Shown in pieces: positions 22,080-33,674 of a DNA stretch of 64,000 bases (position 1 is the first letter of the stretch; every line of letters starts with the position of its first letter). The stretch covers positions 65,381,190 through 65,445,189 of the forward strand of contig NC_134097.1 in NCBI RefSeq assembly GCF_000715075.1. Direction: 5' to 3'. The notes below the pieces were generated by a model that made no database searches, was not told the origin of the DNA, and saw only the letters and a program-made list of their open reading frames with translations. The translations under genes and the position numbers were made by a program. This DNA is from Nicotiana tabacum (lineage: Eukaryota; Streptophyta; Magnoliopsida; Solanales; Solanaceae).

Positions 22080-23551
22080 ATGTCAAACAATAATGACAAC
22101 ATTCAAGGAAACCAAGAAAACCAACAACTTCAGGGAAATTTACAGGATAATCACACCCCGGTCCCTTCTCCACAAAGCTCTCCTCGGCGATCTTGAGAAG
22201 GCACTCCTGATGGATCTCATTCAAATGGAAACGATCAATTTGAAAATGTTGAAGCTATCGATGAAGTTTTGCAAAAACTAATTGTTGAACAGGTCAATAA
22301 AGCTCTTGAGGCTTTTGCTAGCCAGTTACGAGCTGCACCATCCACACCTATTCCAAATAACAACACTTTGGAGAACCCTCTCTCTGGGCTTGTTAACTCA
22401 GGTAGTGGTGGAACCCCCAGCAAATCACAAGAGGGAGTACCAGGTAACTTAGTCAATTCTGATTTACAAAATTTAGTACTAACATTGTAGAAACAGCTCA
22501 AGGAGCAAAGTGACCGCATAGAGCAAATACCCGGAGTACCACCCGTAATCAAAGGGATAGATATGGATAAATATTCGCAACAACCTTGGAAGCCAAGTGT
22601 TGCTCCCTTCCCAATTCCAAAGAAATTCAAAATGCCTGATATTCCAAAATACGATGGAACAACTGATCCACGAGACCACGTGACTGCATTTACAACAGGT
22701 GTAAAAGGCAACGACTTGACCTAACAGGAGATCGAATTAGTATTGGTCAAGAAATTCAGTGAAACACTCATTAAGGGTGCATTAACATGGTATTCTCTTT
22801 TACCTGAGAATTCTATAAATTCTTTTGCTGAGCTTGCAGATTTTTTCATTAAAGCACACTCGGGAGCTCAAAAAGTCGAAAAAAGAATGGAAGATATTTT
22901 CAAAATCAAGCAAAGGGATTCAGAATTGCTTAAAGAGTTCGTGGACAGGTTCCAACGTGAAAGAATGACATTACCGCATGTACCTGACAATTGGGCAGCT
23001 ATATCCTTCACAAGTAATTTGAATGAAAAAGCTCAGAAGCTACAAGGCGACACAAGGAAAGTCTTCGTGAATTCCCACCTACAACATGGAATGATGTTTA
23101 CAACAGGTATAGCATGAAGCTGAGGATAGAGGAAGATATTATCTCACAGTCTCAAAAAGAAGAAAAGGTAAGTTTGAGACGGGTGGAAATCGAAAAAAGG
23201 TCAGGTAAAAACAGGTATGAACCATACATTGGACCAGCGGAAAAAAACTCACGGTCAAAACAGGACAATCAAAGGTACGATCACAGGTCGAGGAATAGAG
23301 AGTCGGGCTCGTCATCAAGATTTGGGAATGATCGAAACACACGTGAGTCACGAGATGATGATAGAAACTTGAAGGCGAGGTTTGGCGGTTATAATTTCAA
23401 CGTGAGCACTTCCGAGCTCGTAACTGTTTTGAGAAGCATGGGTGATAAGGTACAATGGCCAAAAGAGATGAGATCGAATCCAAACAGGTGCAATCCTGAT
23501 CATTGGTGCAAAGTTCACAACGATCACGGCCATATAAATGGCAGACTGTAG
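22080..23551 (+). pseudogene. gag of the inner TAT element
   Basis: The ATG at 22080 starts an Asn and Gln rich N terminus that ends in a stop after about 38 codons. The frame 22269-22490 holds the helical EQVNKALEAFASQL segment. A TAG at 22488-22490 is followed in phase by PWKPSVAPFPIPKKFKMPD and YDGTTDPRDHV, then a TAA just before the 22743 frame. LTWYSLLPENSI, FIKAHSGAQKVEKR and ELLKEFVDRFQRERM are the conserved capsid blocks. The zinc block near 23505-23545 keeps WCKVHNDHGH but lacks the final TEDC Cys. The protein packaged element RNA. Confidence 0.85.
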
Positions 23552-23599
23552 GTTTTTACAAAGTTAATTTGATCATTTATTAAAATAAGGTTATCTCAC

Positions 23600-24161
23600 C
23601 GAATTATTCAGGGAGAAAGGTAAGCAAGCATACATGAAGAATAGGCAGGAGCTCCCTAAACCACATTCTCCCAAAAGGACCGTCAATGTTATAAGTAGAG
23701 GTGAAGACATTAATGGTGTGACGTACACAGCAGCCAATAAAATTTCCAAAGTCACAATTACCCAAGGGAAGCGGGTGCGACATGTCTTAGAGGAGGAAAG
23801 AATTACGTTTGATGATGCAGATGCGGATGACGTATTATCTCCTCATAACGATGCACTGGTAATATCTCTACTTGTACATGATACTAATGTAAAACGAGTT
23901 TTGATTGATCCAGGTAGTTCCTTGAACATTATTTTGCTAAGAGTACTATGTGAGATGCAAGCTGAAGATAAATTAATACCAAAGGCGCATACTCTATCTG
24001 GATTCGACAATTCTAGTGTCGTGACGAAAGGAGAGGTATTACTTACCACATTCGCAGAAGGAGTTGTCAAAGATACAAAGTTTCAGGTAGTAGATATGGA
24101 GATGGCTTACAATATGATCATAGTGAGACCATGGATCCACGAGATGGATGTTGTTCCGTAA
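23600..24161 (+). pseudogene. aspartic protease of the inner TAT element
   Basis: The frame 23634-24161 begins in the RTVNVISRGEDINGV linker and contains HNDALVISLLVHDTNVKRVL, the active site LIDPGSSLNII, and MAYNMIIVRPWIHEMDVVP. In the last block the family LGRPW reads IVRPW. The catalytic Asp-Gly pair is present, and the domain looks nearly whole. It would have cut Gag-Pol. The frame ends at a TAA at 24159-24161, in the place where the fusion to RT normally continues. Confidence 0.85.
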
Positions 24162-24347
24162 ACCTTGCATCAAGTTATTAAATTTCTATCACCATGAGGA
24201 ATATGTCAAATCTGTGGGGACCAACGTACATCCAGGAACATCAACTTTGTAACGGATTCAAGTACAAGAAATGAAGAAAAATAGCAATCACAGAATCCAG
24301 TTGAGAGTACCACAACACAAACCACAACTGAACAAGGGCGAACGGAC

Positions 24348-25440
24348 GTGGACTTAAGGCATGATATCATTCAAGAACCAGAGGAAAATGAAAATATCAA
24401 AACAACAATTGAAGAACTAGAGGTTGTGGTGTTATTTGCACAATGGCCTGATAGGAAAGTTTACGTAGGGGCCAATCTAAGCCAGGACTTAAAAGGTAAG
24501 TTGTTTGAATTTTTGAAAACTAACGTGGATTGTTTTACTTGATCCCACTCTGATATTACAGGAATACCACCGAAGGTAATGACTCACAAATTAAATGAAG
24601 AACCATCGTATCCTCTTGTCAAACAAAAGAAGAGAAAACAAGGAACTATCAAAAATCAGGTGATTCAAGATTAGGTTCAAAAAATACTAAAGATTAGGTC
24701 TATCAGTGAGGTAAAGTATCCTAATTGGTTAGCCAATATTGTTGTGGTACCGAAGAAAAATGGTAAGTGGCTAGTTTTTGTAGATTACATAGACCTTAAC
24801 AAAGCCTGTCCTAAAGATTATTTTCCACTACCGCATATAGATCAACTAATTGATGCTACTGCAGGACATGAATTATTATGTTTTTAGATGCGTATTCAGG
24901 GTACAATCAGATCAAAATGGATCCGATAGATGAAGAAAAAACTTCCTTCATAACTGACAGGGGGGCTTACCGTTATAAAGTAATGCCTTTTGGTCTCAAA
25001 AATGTTGGTGCAACATATCGTAAACTAGTGACTAAAATATTTCAAGAACATTTGGGGAAAACTATGAAAGTCTATATAGACGACATGCTCGTCAAAACTC
25101 AACATTCAGGGGATCATATATCACACTTGTCTGATGCATTTTAGATTTTGCGAAAATTTAATATGAAATTAAATCCTGAGAAGTGTGCATTCGGTGTTGC
25201 ATCATGTGAGTTTTTAGGTTTTCTTGTCTCTAATAGTGGTATTGAAGTGAATCCCACATAGATTAAGGCCATTGAAGAAATCCCTGACGTACTTACAAGT
25301 AAAAAAGAAGTGCAAAGATTGACAGGAAGAATTGCAGCTTTGGGAAGATTCATTTCTAAATCATCAAAAAAGTGCTTTAAATTATTTTCAGCTCTTAAAA
25401 AGCAAGATCATTTCGAATGAAATGAGGAATGTCAACAGGC
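24348..25440 (+). pseudogene. reverse transcriptase of the inner TAT element
   Basis: The blocks in order are WPDRKVYVGANLSQDLK, VKYPNWLANIVVVPKKNGK, DYIDLNKACPKDYFPLP, LIDATAGHE, FLDAYSGYNQIKMDP and MPFGLKNVGATYRKLV. Then come YIDDML (YIDD at 25073-25084), LNPEKCAFGVASCEFLGF and RLTGRIAALGRFISKSS. The breaks are a TGA at 24540-24542, stops near 24672 and 24693, a frameshift at about 24877 inside the HEL-FLDAY segment, and a TAG at 25142-25144. The catalytic residues are intact. Confidence 0.88.
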
Positions 25441-25450
25441 ACTCAAAAAT

Positions 25451-26422
25451 TTGAAGACATACTTATCAAATCCGCCACTGCTCGCAAAACCAAAGGTTGG
25501 GAAAAGACTGCTCATCTACCTTACCATCTCAGAAGTAGTGGTAAGTGTTGTTTTAGTCCGAGAGGACCAAGGTAAACAATCTCTGATCTATTATGTCAGC
25601 AAATTTTTATTAGATGCGGAGACGCGGTATCCTCAATTAGAAAAGCTTGCACTTGCATTAATCATGGCATCTAGAAAATTAAGGCCTTATTTTCAATGTC
25701 ATCCTATTGTTGTAGTAACTGCTTATCCATTACGTAATATATTACACAAGCATGAGTTGCCAGGTAGGTTATCCAAGTGGACCATAGAATTAAGTGAATA
25801 TGATATCACATACCAACCTAGAACAACTACATACCAACCTAGAACAACTATAAAATCTCAAGTGTTAGCTGATTTCGTGGATGATTTTAGCCAAGGGGTG
25901 AAATTAGAAGTAGAAAAAGAATTGCAGGTGCTCAACGGAGCTAACCCAGGAATTTGGACCTTATTTGCTGATGGTTCATCTAACATAAAGGGTGCAGGCT
26001 TAGTGATCGTTTTGGTACCACCTACGAGTGAAACCATTCGACAAGCCATTAAATGTCATTCTATAACTAACAATGAGGCAGAGTATGAGACAGTGATTGC
26101 AGGTTTAGAACTGGCACGAGAACTTGGCATTAATCAGATTGTAATCAAGAGTGATTCGCAGCTCATGGTTAACCAAATGCTGGGGACTTATACCGCCAGG
26201 GAAGCACGAATGCAACAGTATTTAGAGAAGGTACGAGATCTAATCAGGCAATTCCAAACCTGGAAGGTTACGCTAATACCAAGAGATGAAAATATTGAGG
26301 CGGATGCCTTAGCTAATCTCACATCTGCAGCAGACGTGGCAAGTAATAAAAATGCTTCTGTAATACATTTGTTTCATTCAGTGCTTGATCCAGATAAAAG
26401 TAAGGTAAATTTTAATACTTAA
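25451..26422 (+). pseudogene. dual RNase H of the inner TAT element (323-codon open frame)
   Basis: One open frame of 323 codons covers the gypsy RNase H (YYVSKFLLDAETRYPQLEKL, CHPIVVVTAYPLRNIL) and the archaeal-type RNase H. The second module has LFADGSSN with the first Asp, NNEAEYETVIAGLELA with the Glu, IKSDSQLMVNQM with the next Asp and EADALANLTS with the last. A 21-base tandem duplication at about 25806-25848 repeats TYQPRTT in the linker between the two modules. It is the best preserved coding block of this element. The frame is part of a broken pol, so I do not call it functional. Confidence 0.88.
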
Positions 26423-27666
26423 CCTGGGATTGGAGGAATGAGATTGTTGCCTTTTTGCAGAATGGTATCGTTCCTGAAGACAAGAGGAAAGCTCACGCAC
26501 TTCGAAAAACGGTTGCTCGATATTGCATAAAGCAAAGCAATCTTTATTGAAAAATGTTCGGTGGTCTCTTAGCAAGATGTCTTGGACCTTCTCAGACAGA
26601 ATACGTGATGAGAGAAATACATGAGGGGCATTGTGGGAATCACGCAGGAGGAAGATCACTGGTAAGAACCCTAATCAGGGCAGGTTATTATTGGCCCAAA
26701 ATGGAAGAAGAGGCAGAAAGTTTCGTGGCTAAATGCGATAAATGCCAAAGTTACGGTAATAATATGCATAGATCTGCAGAGTTGCTACATCCGGTCACTG
26801 CATCGTGGCCATTTATGAAATGGGGGATGGATATCATGGGTCCACTACCACAAGCAAAAGGACAGGTAAAATTTTTGCTTGTACTCACTGATTATTTTAC
26901 TAAATGGGTAGAAGCAGGAGCATTCAAACAGGTGCGTGAAAAAGAAGTTAATGATTTCATTTGGCGGAATATCATATGCCAATTTGGTGTACCAAAGGAA
27001 ATCGTATGCTATAATGGCCCTCAATTTATAGCCACGCAAATCACAGAGTTCTTTCAATGTTGGCAGATCAAAAGAATTACATCCACACCTTATCATCCGC
27101 TGGGTAATGGGCAAGTTGAGTCAACAAACAAAATCATTATCAACAATTTAAAGAAATATGTAGATGAGTCCAAAGGTAATTGGCCAGAAGTGTTACCTGG
27201 TCTTTTATGGGCATACCGCACAACAACAAAAACAAGTACAGGAGAAACATCATTTTCATGAGTTTACGGAGCTGAAGCTTTTAATTCCAGTAGAGATAGG
27301 AGAACCAAGTACAAGATTCACACAAGCGTCAAAAGAGTCTAATAAAGAAGAAATGCGCATAAATCTTGATCTACTTGAAGGGAAAAGGGAAGCTGCACTA
27401 ATAAGAATGGCAGCACAAAAGCAGTCATAGAACGATACTACAACCGAAAAGCACGCCTAAGATTCTTCAAAATTGGGGACTTCGTGCTCAAAAAGGTTTT
27501 TCAATCTATGAAGGCATCTAATGTAGGGAAATTAAGTCCAACATGGGAAGGAACCTATATGATTCATGATATTGTAGGTAAAGGAGCATACGAGCTGGAA
27601 ACAATGGATGCCAAGATACTACCTTCGCATTGGAATGTTGTTCACCTTAAGAGATACTATTTCTAA
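26423..27666 (+). pseudogene. integrase of the inner TAT element, second catalytic Asp lost
   Basis: The zinc-binding part reads REIHEGHCGNHAGG followed by VAKCDKCQSY. The core keeps WGMDIMGPLP with the first Asp and NGQVESTNK with the Glu. The second Asp motif CDNGPQF reads CYNGPQF (Tyr codon 27010-27012). A TGA at 27259-27261 and a frameshift close to it separate the core from the C-terminal part (LIPVEIGEPSTRFTQ, then GKLSPTWEGTYMIHDIVGKG and HLKRYYF at the end). The Tyr change would abolish strand transfer. Confidence 0.88.
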
Positions 27667-28742
27667 GGAATACCCACGGTTAGGTATCCGTATTTTAAAA
27701 TTTAATTTTGAATTGTTAAATTTTACTAACGATTTTAGATGATAGGCAAAAAGCTATCCCATACTAAATGATGAGTCACAACCTGCAAGGCACATGGAAT
27801 AAATTAAACTTCTCGGTCTAGGGTTACAATTGTTCTGATAGAAATTCAAATGGGCTAAGCAGTCTTCATCTATAATCGCACCTCCGAGTCCCGTATGTTT
27901 TTTTCTTTTCAGGGAAAGGACCAAATGAGAGGAACAATCAAGTGCTCGAGGCTTCATACTTCAACGCTCAAACACTTGGGGGACTATATAATATACACAG
28001 ACATATGTATAAAGAAGGCAAAGAAGATTGAGAAATATTCAAAGATCATGCCTGAAAAGTTCACTCAATGAATAAGTCAAGTGCAGAGCAAAGTCACGAG
28101 CTAAGCCTAAAGAAAGACCTTACCATAGCTAGGGTAAAGGCTATGTACTGAAACGGGTTATAAATAAAAACCTCGTGTTTATTTTTCTTTTTTAAATCTG
28201 TTATGAGGAAAACAATTACGAGAAAGTTATAGATGTAATTCAAATACATGTAAAGTGTTATTCAAAACTAGATAAAGTTCAAATAAAAACTTGTCAAAGT
28301 TATTTCAAAAAACATGTGTATTGCTATTTCTTTTATCGTATATTAACACCATTATGAAGTTGAGACGTCTTCTTCATTAAGTGGCGAATATAAAAGGGCC
28401 CTCTTTTATAAAATTCGTGATTAATTTAAGTATTCATGAAGTTAACAGAAGCATTTTTTGAAGAGTAAAAATGCAAGTTATTCAGTAATTCCTTAGAAAA
28501 AAAGGCAAGAATAAACAAAACAAAAGTTCAAATAGTAACGAAAAACTTCTTAATATTAAAAAGCTTAGACTAAGTATGAACTTAGCCATAAACTGAAAAT
28601 TGTTTATACATATTGCCCCATAAAAGGTCTGGGGACTTAAGTTTCCAAAACAAACCCTCAAATGAGACCAAGGGTTTTAACCACAATTTTCCAAAAAGAA
28701 AAAAAAAAGACACAAAAGAATTCAAACAACTTAAACTTGTCA
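27667..28742. other. 3' noncoding spacer of the inner TAT element
   Basis: AT-rich sequence without a recognisable coding frame lies between integrase and the antisense gene. It occupies the same position as 17473-18964 in the outer element. I see no terminal repeats suggesting a separate insertion. Confidence 0.5.
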
Positions 28743-31367
28743 CTAAGAAGATGAGGTAACTGAAGCAGGTACATCAACAACAGCGGGTTCAACTAGGCTT
28801 GAAGGAGTGGGGATACCCGTGTCATCTTCAATATTTGTGGAAGCTTCGACCACGGGAGAAGGAAAATCTTGGTTCTACTGAGTCTTCTCAATAGTTTCAT
28901 TGATCTTAGCTAACTCAGATTCCAAGTTAAAATTCTCTTGGCTAGCTTCAACAAGGGTATCACGGCGAGAATTCAAAAACGCTCAACTCACTTCAATGAC
29001 AGACTTATCTTCAAGGATCTCATAATCTCTTTCCCAGTCAGCGATTTCATTTTTTAGCTTTTCATTTTCAGCCAAAGCAGATTCATAAGAATCTTGAGGA
29101 GAGGCGTGGAAATTTTCTAAGGAACAAACCTTATCAGAAGAAACCCAGAGGTCTTCTTGGGTTTGAGTCAAATTCTGCACGAGTTCACCAGCATAGGCTT
29201 CTTTTGCATCTAATAGAGCCTTCAACTCTCTAATATCTTCACTTGCCTTAGAGAGCTGCTCGAAAAAAACAGTTTCAAGACGTGCCTTTTCCTTGTATGC
29301 TTGACTGGAGGAAGTCTTTTCAACTGCCAATTCCGAAGTCAAAGCTCGCACCTGCTGCTCCAAGGTACTTTTACTTTCTTCTAAGTACTCCACATCGATC
29401 TGAAGACTTTTATACTGTTCCTTCCAATTATATACCTCCAACTTGTAATCACACACTAACTGCTCTGAGAGGGTAACCCTTTTCATCATCTTTGTGCCGA
29501 GGAGATTGTCCTAAAAAGGGGGAAAGAGAAGGAAATGAGAATCCCAAAGATAGAAAAATGACAAAATAAAAGTTAGGAAAAAGGAATACCTTTAAAGAAA
29601 CATGCACAATGTCATTCATCAAAGTCAAAGAACTATGGCTCTCTAGCTTAGCTCTCTCAACAGGACCAATTAAAGGCTTTAGTCACACATCTACTTGACC
29701 CGATTTCCTTAAAACGTTGCCCTCAGCGGACTTCAATAATCATTTGCCTCATAGCACCACTCCTACTTGAGGAGCCAACCTCAGCACGGTGAGTAGGTGG
29801 AGGAGGAATTGTCGAAGGAGGAACAGTAGAAGTAGTAAAAATAGCCTGGGGAGGAATGGAAGCAGCCATAATCGGCAAAGTAGGAGTCACAGGCACGGGA
29901 GGAGAAAAAGAAGCCAAGGGAGCTTCATCAGAAATGGGACCTAAACTTTCACTACCAAACCCACGGTCAAAAAGCTACTCAACAGAATCATGAGCAGTAG
30001 CGGGAGCATCATCAACATCATTAGGGATCACTACCAGGGTTTCAACAGATTCGGTAAGAGGAATAGAACGGTGGGGGATGCTTCTGCTTCATCATCGGAA
30101 ATAATACGTCTGTGAGCCCGTGGCCTTGTTACCAAGGAACCCCCGTCTTCCTCTTCTTCGGAATCTTGGTCATCAACGGCTTTTCTTTTCGATGAAGAGC
30201 CCAGAATTAATTCTTGAGCCCTTTCCAAAGAGATACGAGAAGTCGCAACCGCCTCAACAGTAACTCCTCGAATAGCAAATCGTGATAGAAAAAAGGATTG
30301 GGTTATGTTCAGGAAAAGAGAATATGAAAATTAAAATAAAAGCTATTACCATGAGTTTTTACTTTCTAACCAAAACGTTGGGAAAGGATCTTCCAAGATC
30401 TACCATCCATTGATGCAATACTCAACAGCTTTCCTACCCAATCACGGAATTTGGGAACATCTTCCACAACTCCCATGGTTGCTAGAAAGGAAAAGTAAAA
30501 TTAGAAAAATCAACAAAACTGAAGAAAAAAGTACGAGAAAGTTAGAAGACTCACGTGCAAAATTCCACTTCTCAAGGAAGGGAACGTTCTTATAACCCAC
30601 TAAACCAACAATGGGGGAAGCAACAAACCTGGTATACCAGCCACGGTCTTTGTCATCTTCAGGGCTAACTAGAACTCTTTTTCTCCTGGCAACTAGTGTA
30701 AAAATACCATTGCAAAAGAGTCTAGGGGAGTAAAGATGAATTAGATGTGGAAAAGTAAAAGGCACACTAGCTATGTTGGTTAAATGCCTCAAACAGGCAA
30801 CAACCCTCCATATTATTGGGCCAATTTGTCTAAGCAAACATCAAAGAAATGACAGAACTCGAGAATAACAGGATCAATAGCAGGTTTGAATCCTAATGTG
30901 AAAGGGTACATATAGACAAAGGAAAATCCGGTTAAATAAGAGGTAGTTCTTTGATTTAGATTGGGAATAATGATAGGAAAGTCATGACTCCAATGGCAGT
31001 CTCTACGAACTATAGAAATCAATCCTTCAGTGATTTGAGTGGGATAGATATCGGCGTGATCTAAAGAAGATACTTGATTTCTAAGAGATTCTCTGTCATT
31101 ATAGAAAGATAGTTCCACAGGAACTATCTCCTCTACTAGAGGTTCGCGAAGAGGTTCAGAAGATTCCTTACCTCTAGAAGAAGATCTGTGTGAAAGAGAA
31201 CCTCTAGTTCTAGAAGAAGGGCCAGAACTAGGCGAAGAAAGAGAAGAACTACGCAGTGATGAAGATCCTAAATTACGAATCCTACTTCCTCTTCTGCTCC
31301 TACTGGGGGCATCAGGGAAGTTATCAACTATGGGGACCCTTCTAGGGTTAAGGTTTGATGAAGACAT
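28743..31367 (-). pseudogene. antisense gene of the inner TAT element, intron-containing
   Basis: The ATG at 31367 opens MSSSNLNPRRVPIVDNF, then a Ser/Arg-rich tract and a globular part with SFVYMYPFTLGFKPAIDPV. It continues through RGWYTRFVASPIVGLVGYKN and PFLEKWNFA. A GTGAGT donor after CAC near 30560 and a TTTCTAG acceptor near 30490 suggest one intron; others are likely near 30350 and 29500-29600. A Pro and Ser rich stretch (29917-29723) and a long coiled coil (29489-28983, MMKRVTLSEQLV onward) follow, and the stop is at 28743. The globular part matches the outer element gene at 42378-40852 (PIDPVILDF against AIDPVILEF). Antisense 3' genes are known in TAT elements; their role is not established. 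Confidence 0.65.
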
Positions 31368-31715
31368 GTTAGTACGAGGAAGAAGCAAACAAAGATTCAA
31401 GAACTGAATATTTTGAAAACTTTATGTGATAAGAACAAAGAAGAAAACAATATTTATACTACAAAGCAACCATCAAAGGAAAAGGTGCACTGATGGAAAA
31501 GTCATAATGAGAACTAACGCTTCGTGATTAGTGAAGCTGTGAAAAAGCCCTAAAAGGCGCTGCAAAGTTACAGATCCAGTAAAAGGGTGCCACGTGTGAA
31601 GAGCATTAAATGGAAGTAACAAATGAAGTGTTGATTTTGCTATAGCATTAATGGTGAAAAAAATTCCCATTTTAATGAATTCCACTTCCCAAATATTCAA
31701 TTGATGAATAATGGC

Positions 31716-31731
31716 AAGTGGGGGGACTATC
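31716..31731 (+). other. polypurine tract of the inner TAT element
   Basis: AAGTGGGGGGACTATC directly precedes the 3' LTR. The same GGGGACTATC ending precedes the 3' LTR of the outer TAT element at 42727-42735. Confidence 0.8.
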
Positions 31732-32278
31732 TGTGTTGGGAAAAATTGAGTTTACATATTAAAGTGATTGGAAGATGACGTGTCATGACACTTAGACTGG
31801 TGAAAGAGTTATGATTGGCAAAGAGGCACGAGTTGCAACAGATACGAGCAGAGGCATAAGAGGAGGTATGAGCGGATACTCAAAAGATTCAACGCCCGTA
31901 CCTATTTAAGTCCAGGAATTAAAGAGAATGAATCTGACAGCACAAGAGAGTACAGATACAATATTTAATGAGTATTAAATACTAAAATCGTTAGAGAATC
32001 TGTATTAAAATACAATAATTCTGTAACGTAGCATTTAATGTCCTTAATTTTCTATAATGGCCTTATGATGACAAAGGGAAAACGTATATTTCCAAGATAG
32101 CTATAAAAGGGAAAGAATGGGTCAATTATAGACACACGAAATACAATCTGAATACATTGGTTTTACTTTGAATCTTATTGTTGACAAAAATCACTTTCCT
32201 TTATTTATTCTTTGATTATCAGTAACCCGAGTTCTTCTAAATTAAGGCTTAACCGAAATTCCACTTTTTGATTAAACA
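31732..32278 (+). repeat. 3' LTR of the inner TAT element
   Basis: It starts TGTGTTGGG, ends TTGATTAAACA and is followed by the CCTTC duplication. TATAAAAG at 32102-32109 is a good TATA box. Confidence 0.92.
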
Positions 32279-32283
32279 CCTTC

Positions 32284-32920
32284 TTTCTCTTTTTCTAACA
32301 ATCTCGTTTACTTTCTTTCTGTTCAAACTTTTTCCTTTTCCCAAAATCTTCCTTATTTTTTTGTTCTCCTGACCTAAATGCTAAAAGTGAAATGTTTTAT
32401 ATGGTGCAGTGTGTGAGTCGTGGAGGGAAATTGCAACTAGTGTATGGTGTGTGCATTGTGTCGTGTGTGCAATATGAGTGAGATGTGAGGGGTTGAGGGG
32501 AAGGGACGTGAAAGGTGGGGGAACACTAGGGATTGGGATGGGACGTGATTAGTAGGGAAATTTGTTAACCAAACTATACCTATTTTTGACATATTTTAAC
32601 TTCATTATTTTTTCTTTTTTTTAAAAAAAAAAAAAGATAAGGTAATTATGAAAATGATAATATTGGTCAACTACTTTTACACCAAAAAAAATGAGAAAAC
32701 TAAATATTTACATATAATTTAAATAATACTAAAACTACCATAGCTTACTTATCAAAATACTAATTAAAGAAACTAAATATTTTTTGTAAATTTTCTTTTT
32801 CTCTTTACAAATAAATATTCTATAAGTATATGAATATAAATATATAATATTAGACTTGAAAAAAATATTTACGCTAAAATAGTATAAAATTTGGATGTGG
32901 TCAAAAATTAGTTGTTCACA
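32284..32920 (-). repeat. 3' LTR of the Ogre-like element, proximal part
   Basis: It continues the LTR broken at 21463 and matches the partner up to 40846. It ends on the plus strand with TTGTTCACA, which is TGTGAACAA on the element strand. The two pieces together are about 2.09 kb, equal to the partner. Confidence 0.9.
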
Positions 32921-32940
32921 GCATGCCCCTCTTTGCTTGG
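32921..32940 (-). other. polypurine tract of the Ogre-like element
   Basis: On the minus strand the bases before the LTR read AAGCAAAGAGGGGCATGC. Their place and purine run fix the orientation of the whole element as minus. Confidence 0.8.
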
Positions 32941-33058
32941 AAACATGAAGAGTTTTCAAGAAAAGGAAATGAATAAGGTGACTGATATTTGACCTCACTA
33001 TTATTTAAAAAGGAAAAGAAGATAAAAGAAAAAGATGTGACCGAGCGTTGGTTTTAGG

Positions 33059-33106
33059 CATCCTACATATCTCGGGTTATAAGGGAATCAGGTCACATGT
33101 AGTTCA
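33059..33106 (-). repeat. hairpin module copy 1
   Basis: The outer arms are CTACAT (33063-33068) and ATGTAG (33097-33102). The inner part has TCTC against GGGA around an AT-rich loop, followed by GAATCAGGTC. It is homologous to the modules at 36181, 37676 and 37939; here both outer arms carry the same compensating change. Confidence 0.7.
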
Positions 33107-33110
33107 GGTA

Positions 33111-33674
33111 GAAGAAGAGTGATGGAGTATACTTAGATGAAGATTCCACTGAGGTTCCATCGAGGTTCCGATCAGCGGTTCCTACTATTACATCAAAATA
33201 AAAAATAAAAAGGAAATTATATACTCTTGAAATCTACGAGTTACAAAATTCCTATATAAATACCATCTGGAGTCTTGTCTTGATTCTGGATTGCTTCTCC
33301 CATTGACTTTAGATTGAAACTTAGTGCTCTCGATGCCAAAGACTATGAAATATTCTCACAAGCTTGTGTCTTGATCGGATGATGAGAAGATGGATCTTGA
33401 GACCCTATGTCTCCGCACGCATTATGTCAAAGCTGGTTGCGACTAATATTGAGATCAAACGTTCCACTTTCTCTGAAGAGAGCTGGAATCTTATTTTTTT
33501 TGCACATTCAATCCGTGCTTTGTAGAAAAACCTACAAGCCATCACAAACAAACAAAATGAACAAATATTTTCTGCCCCAGTTTGCACTAGAAAATTTTTG
33601 TGAGTTATTCAAAATATATTAAACTATCTTTGCTATTGCAGAGTAAAGAATTGGAAAATATATTTTTTTTATAA
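33111..33674. other. 3' untranslated region of the Ogre-like element, no gene
   Basis: Between hairpin copy 1 and the satellite I find no frame with domain content. A short GAGGTTCC direct repeat lies around 33150-33175. Confidence 0.4.

Larger units (their letters stand above)
21464..32278 (+). mobile_element. complete inner TAT element with both LTRs
   Basis: The LTRs are 547 bases each (21464-22010 and 31732-32278). CCTTC flanks both ends (21459-21463 and 32279-32283). The internal order is Asp-tRNA-type primer site, gag, protease, RT, two RNase H modules, integrase, spacer, antisense gene, polypurine tract. It is the youngest dated layer of the nest because it interrupts the LTR of the Ogre-like element. 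By hand I count about 45 differences between its LTRs, roughly 8 percent. All its proteins carry at least one stop, shift or active-site change. Confidence 0.92.
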
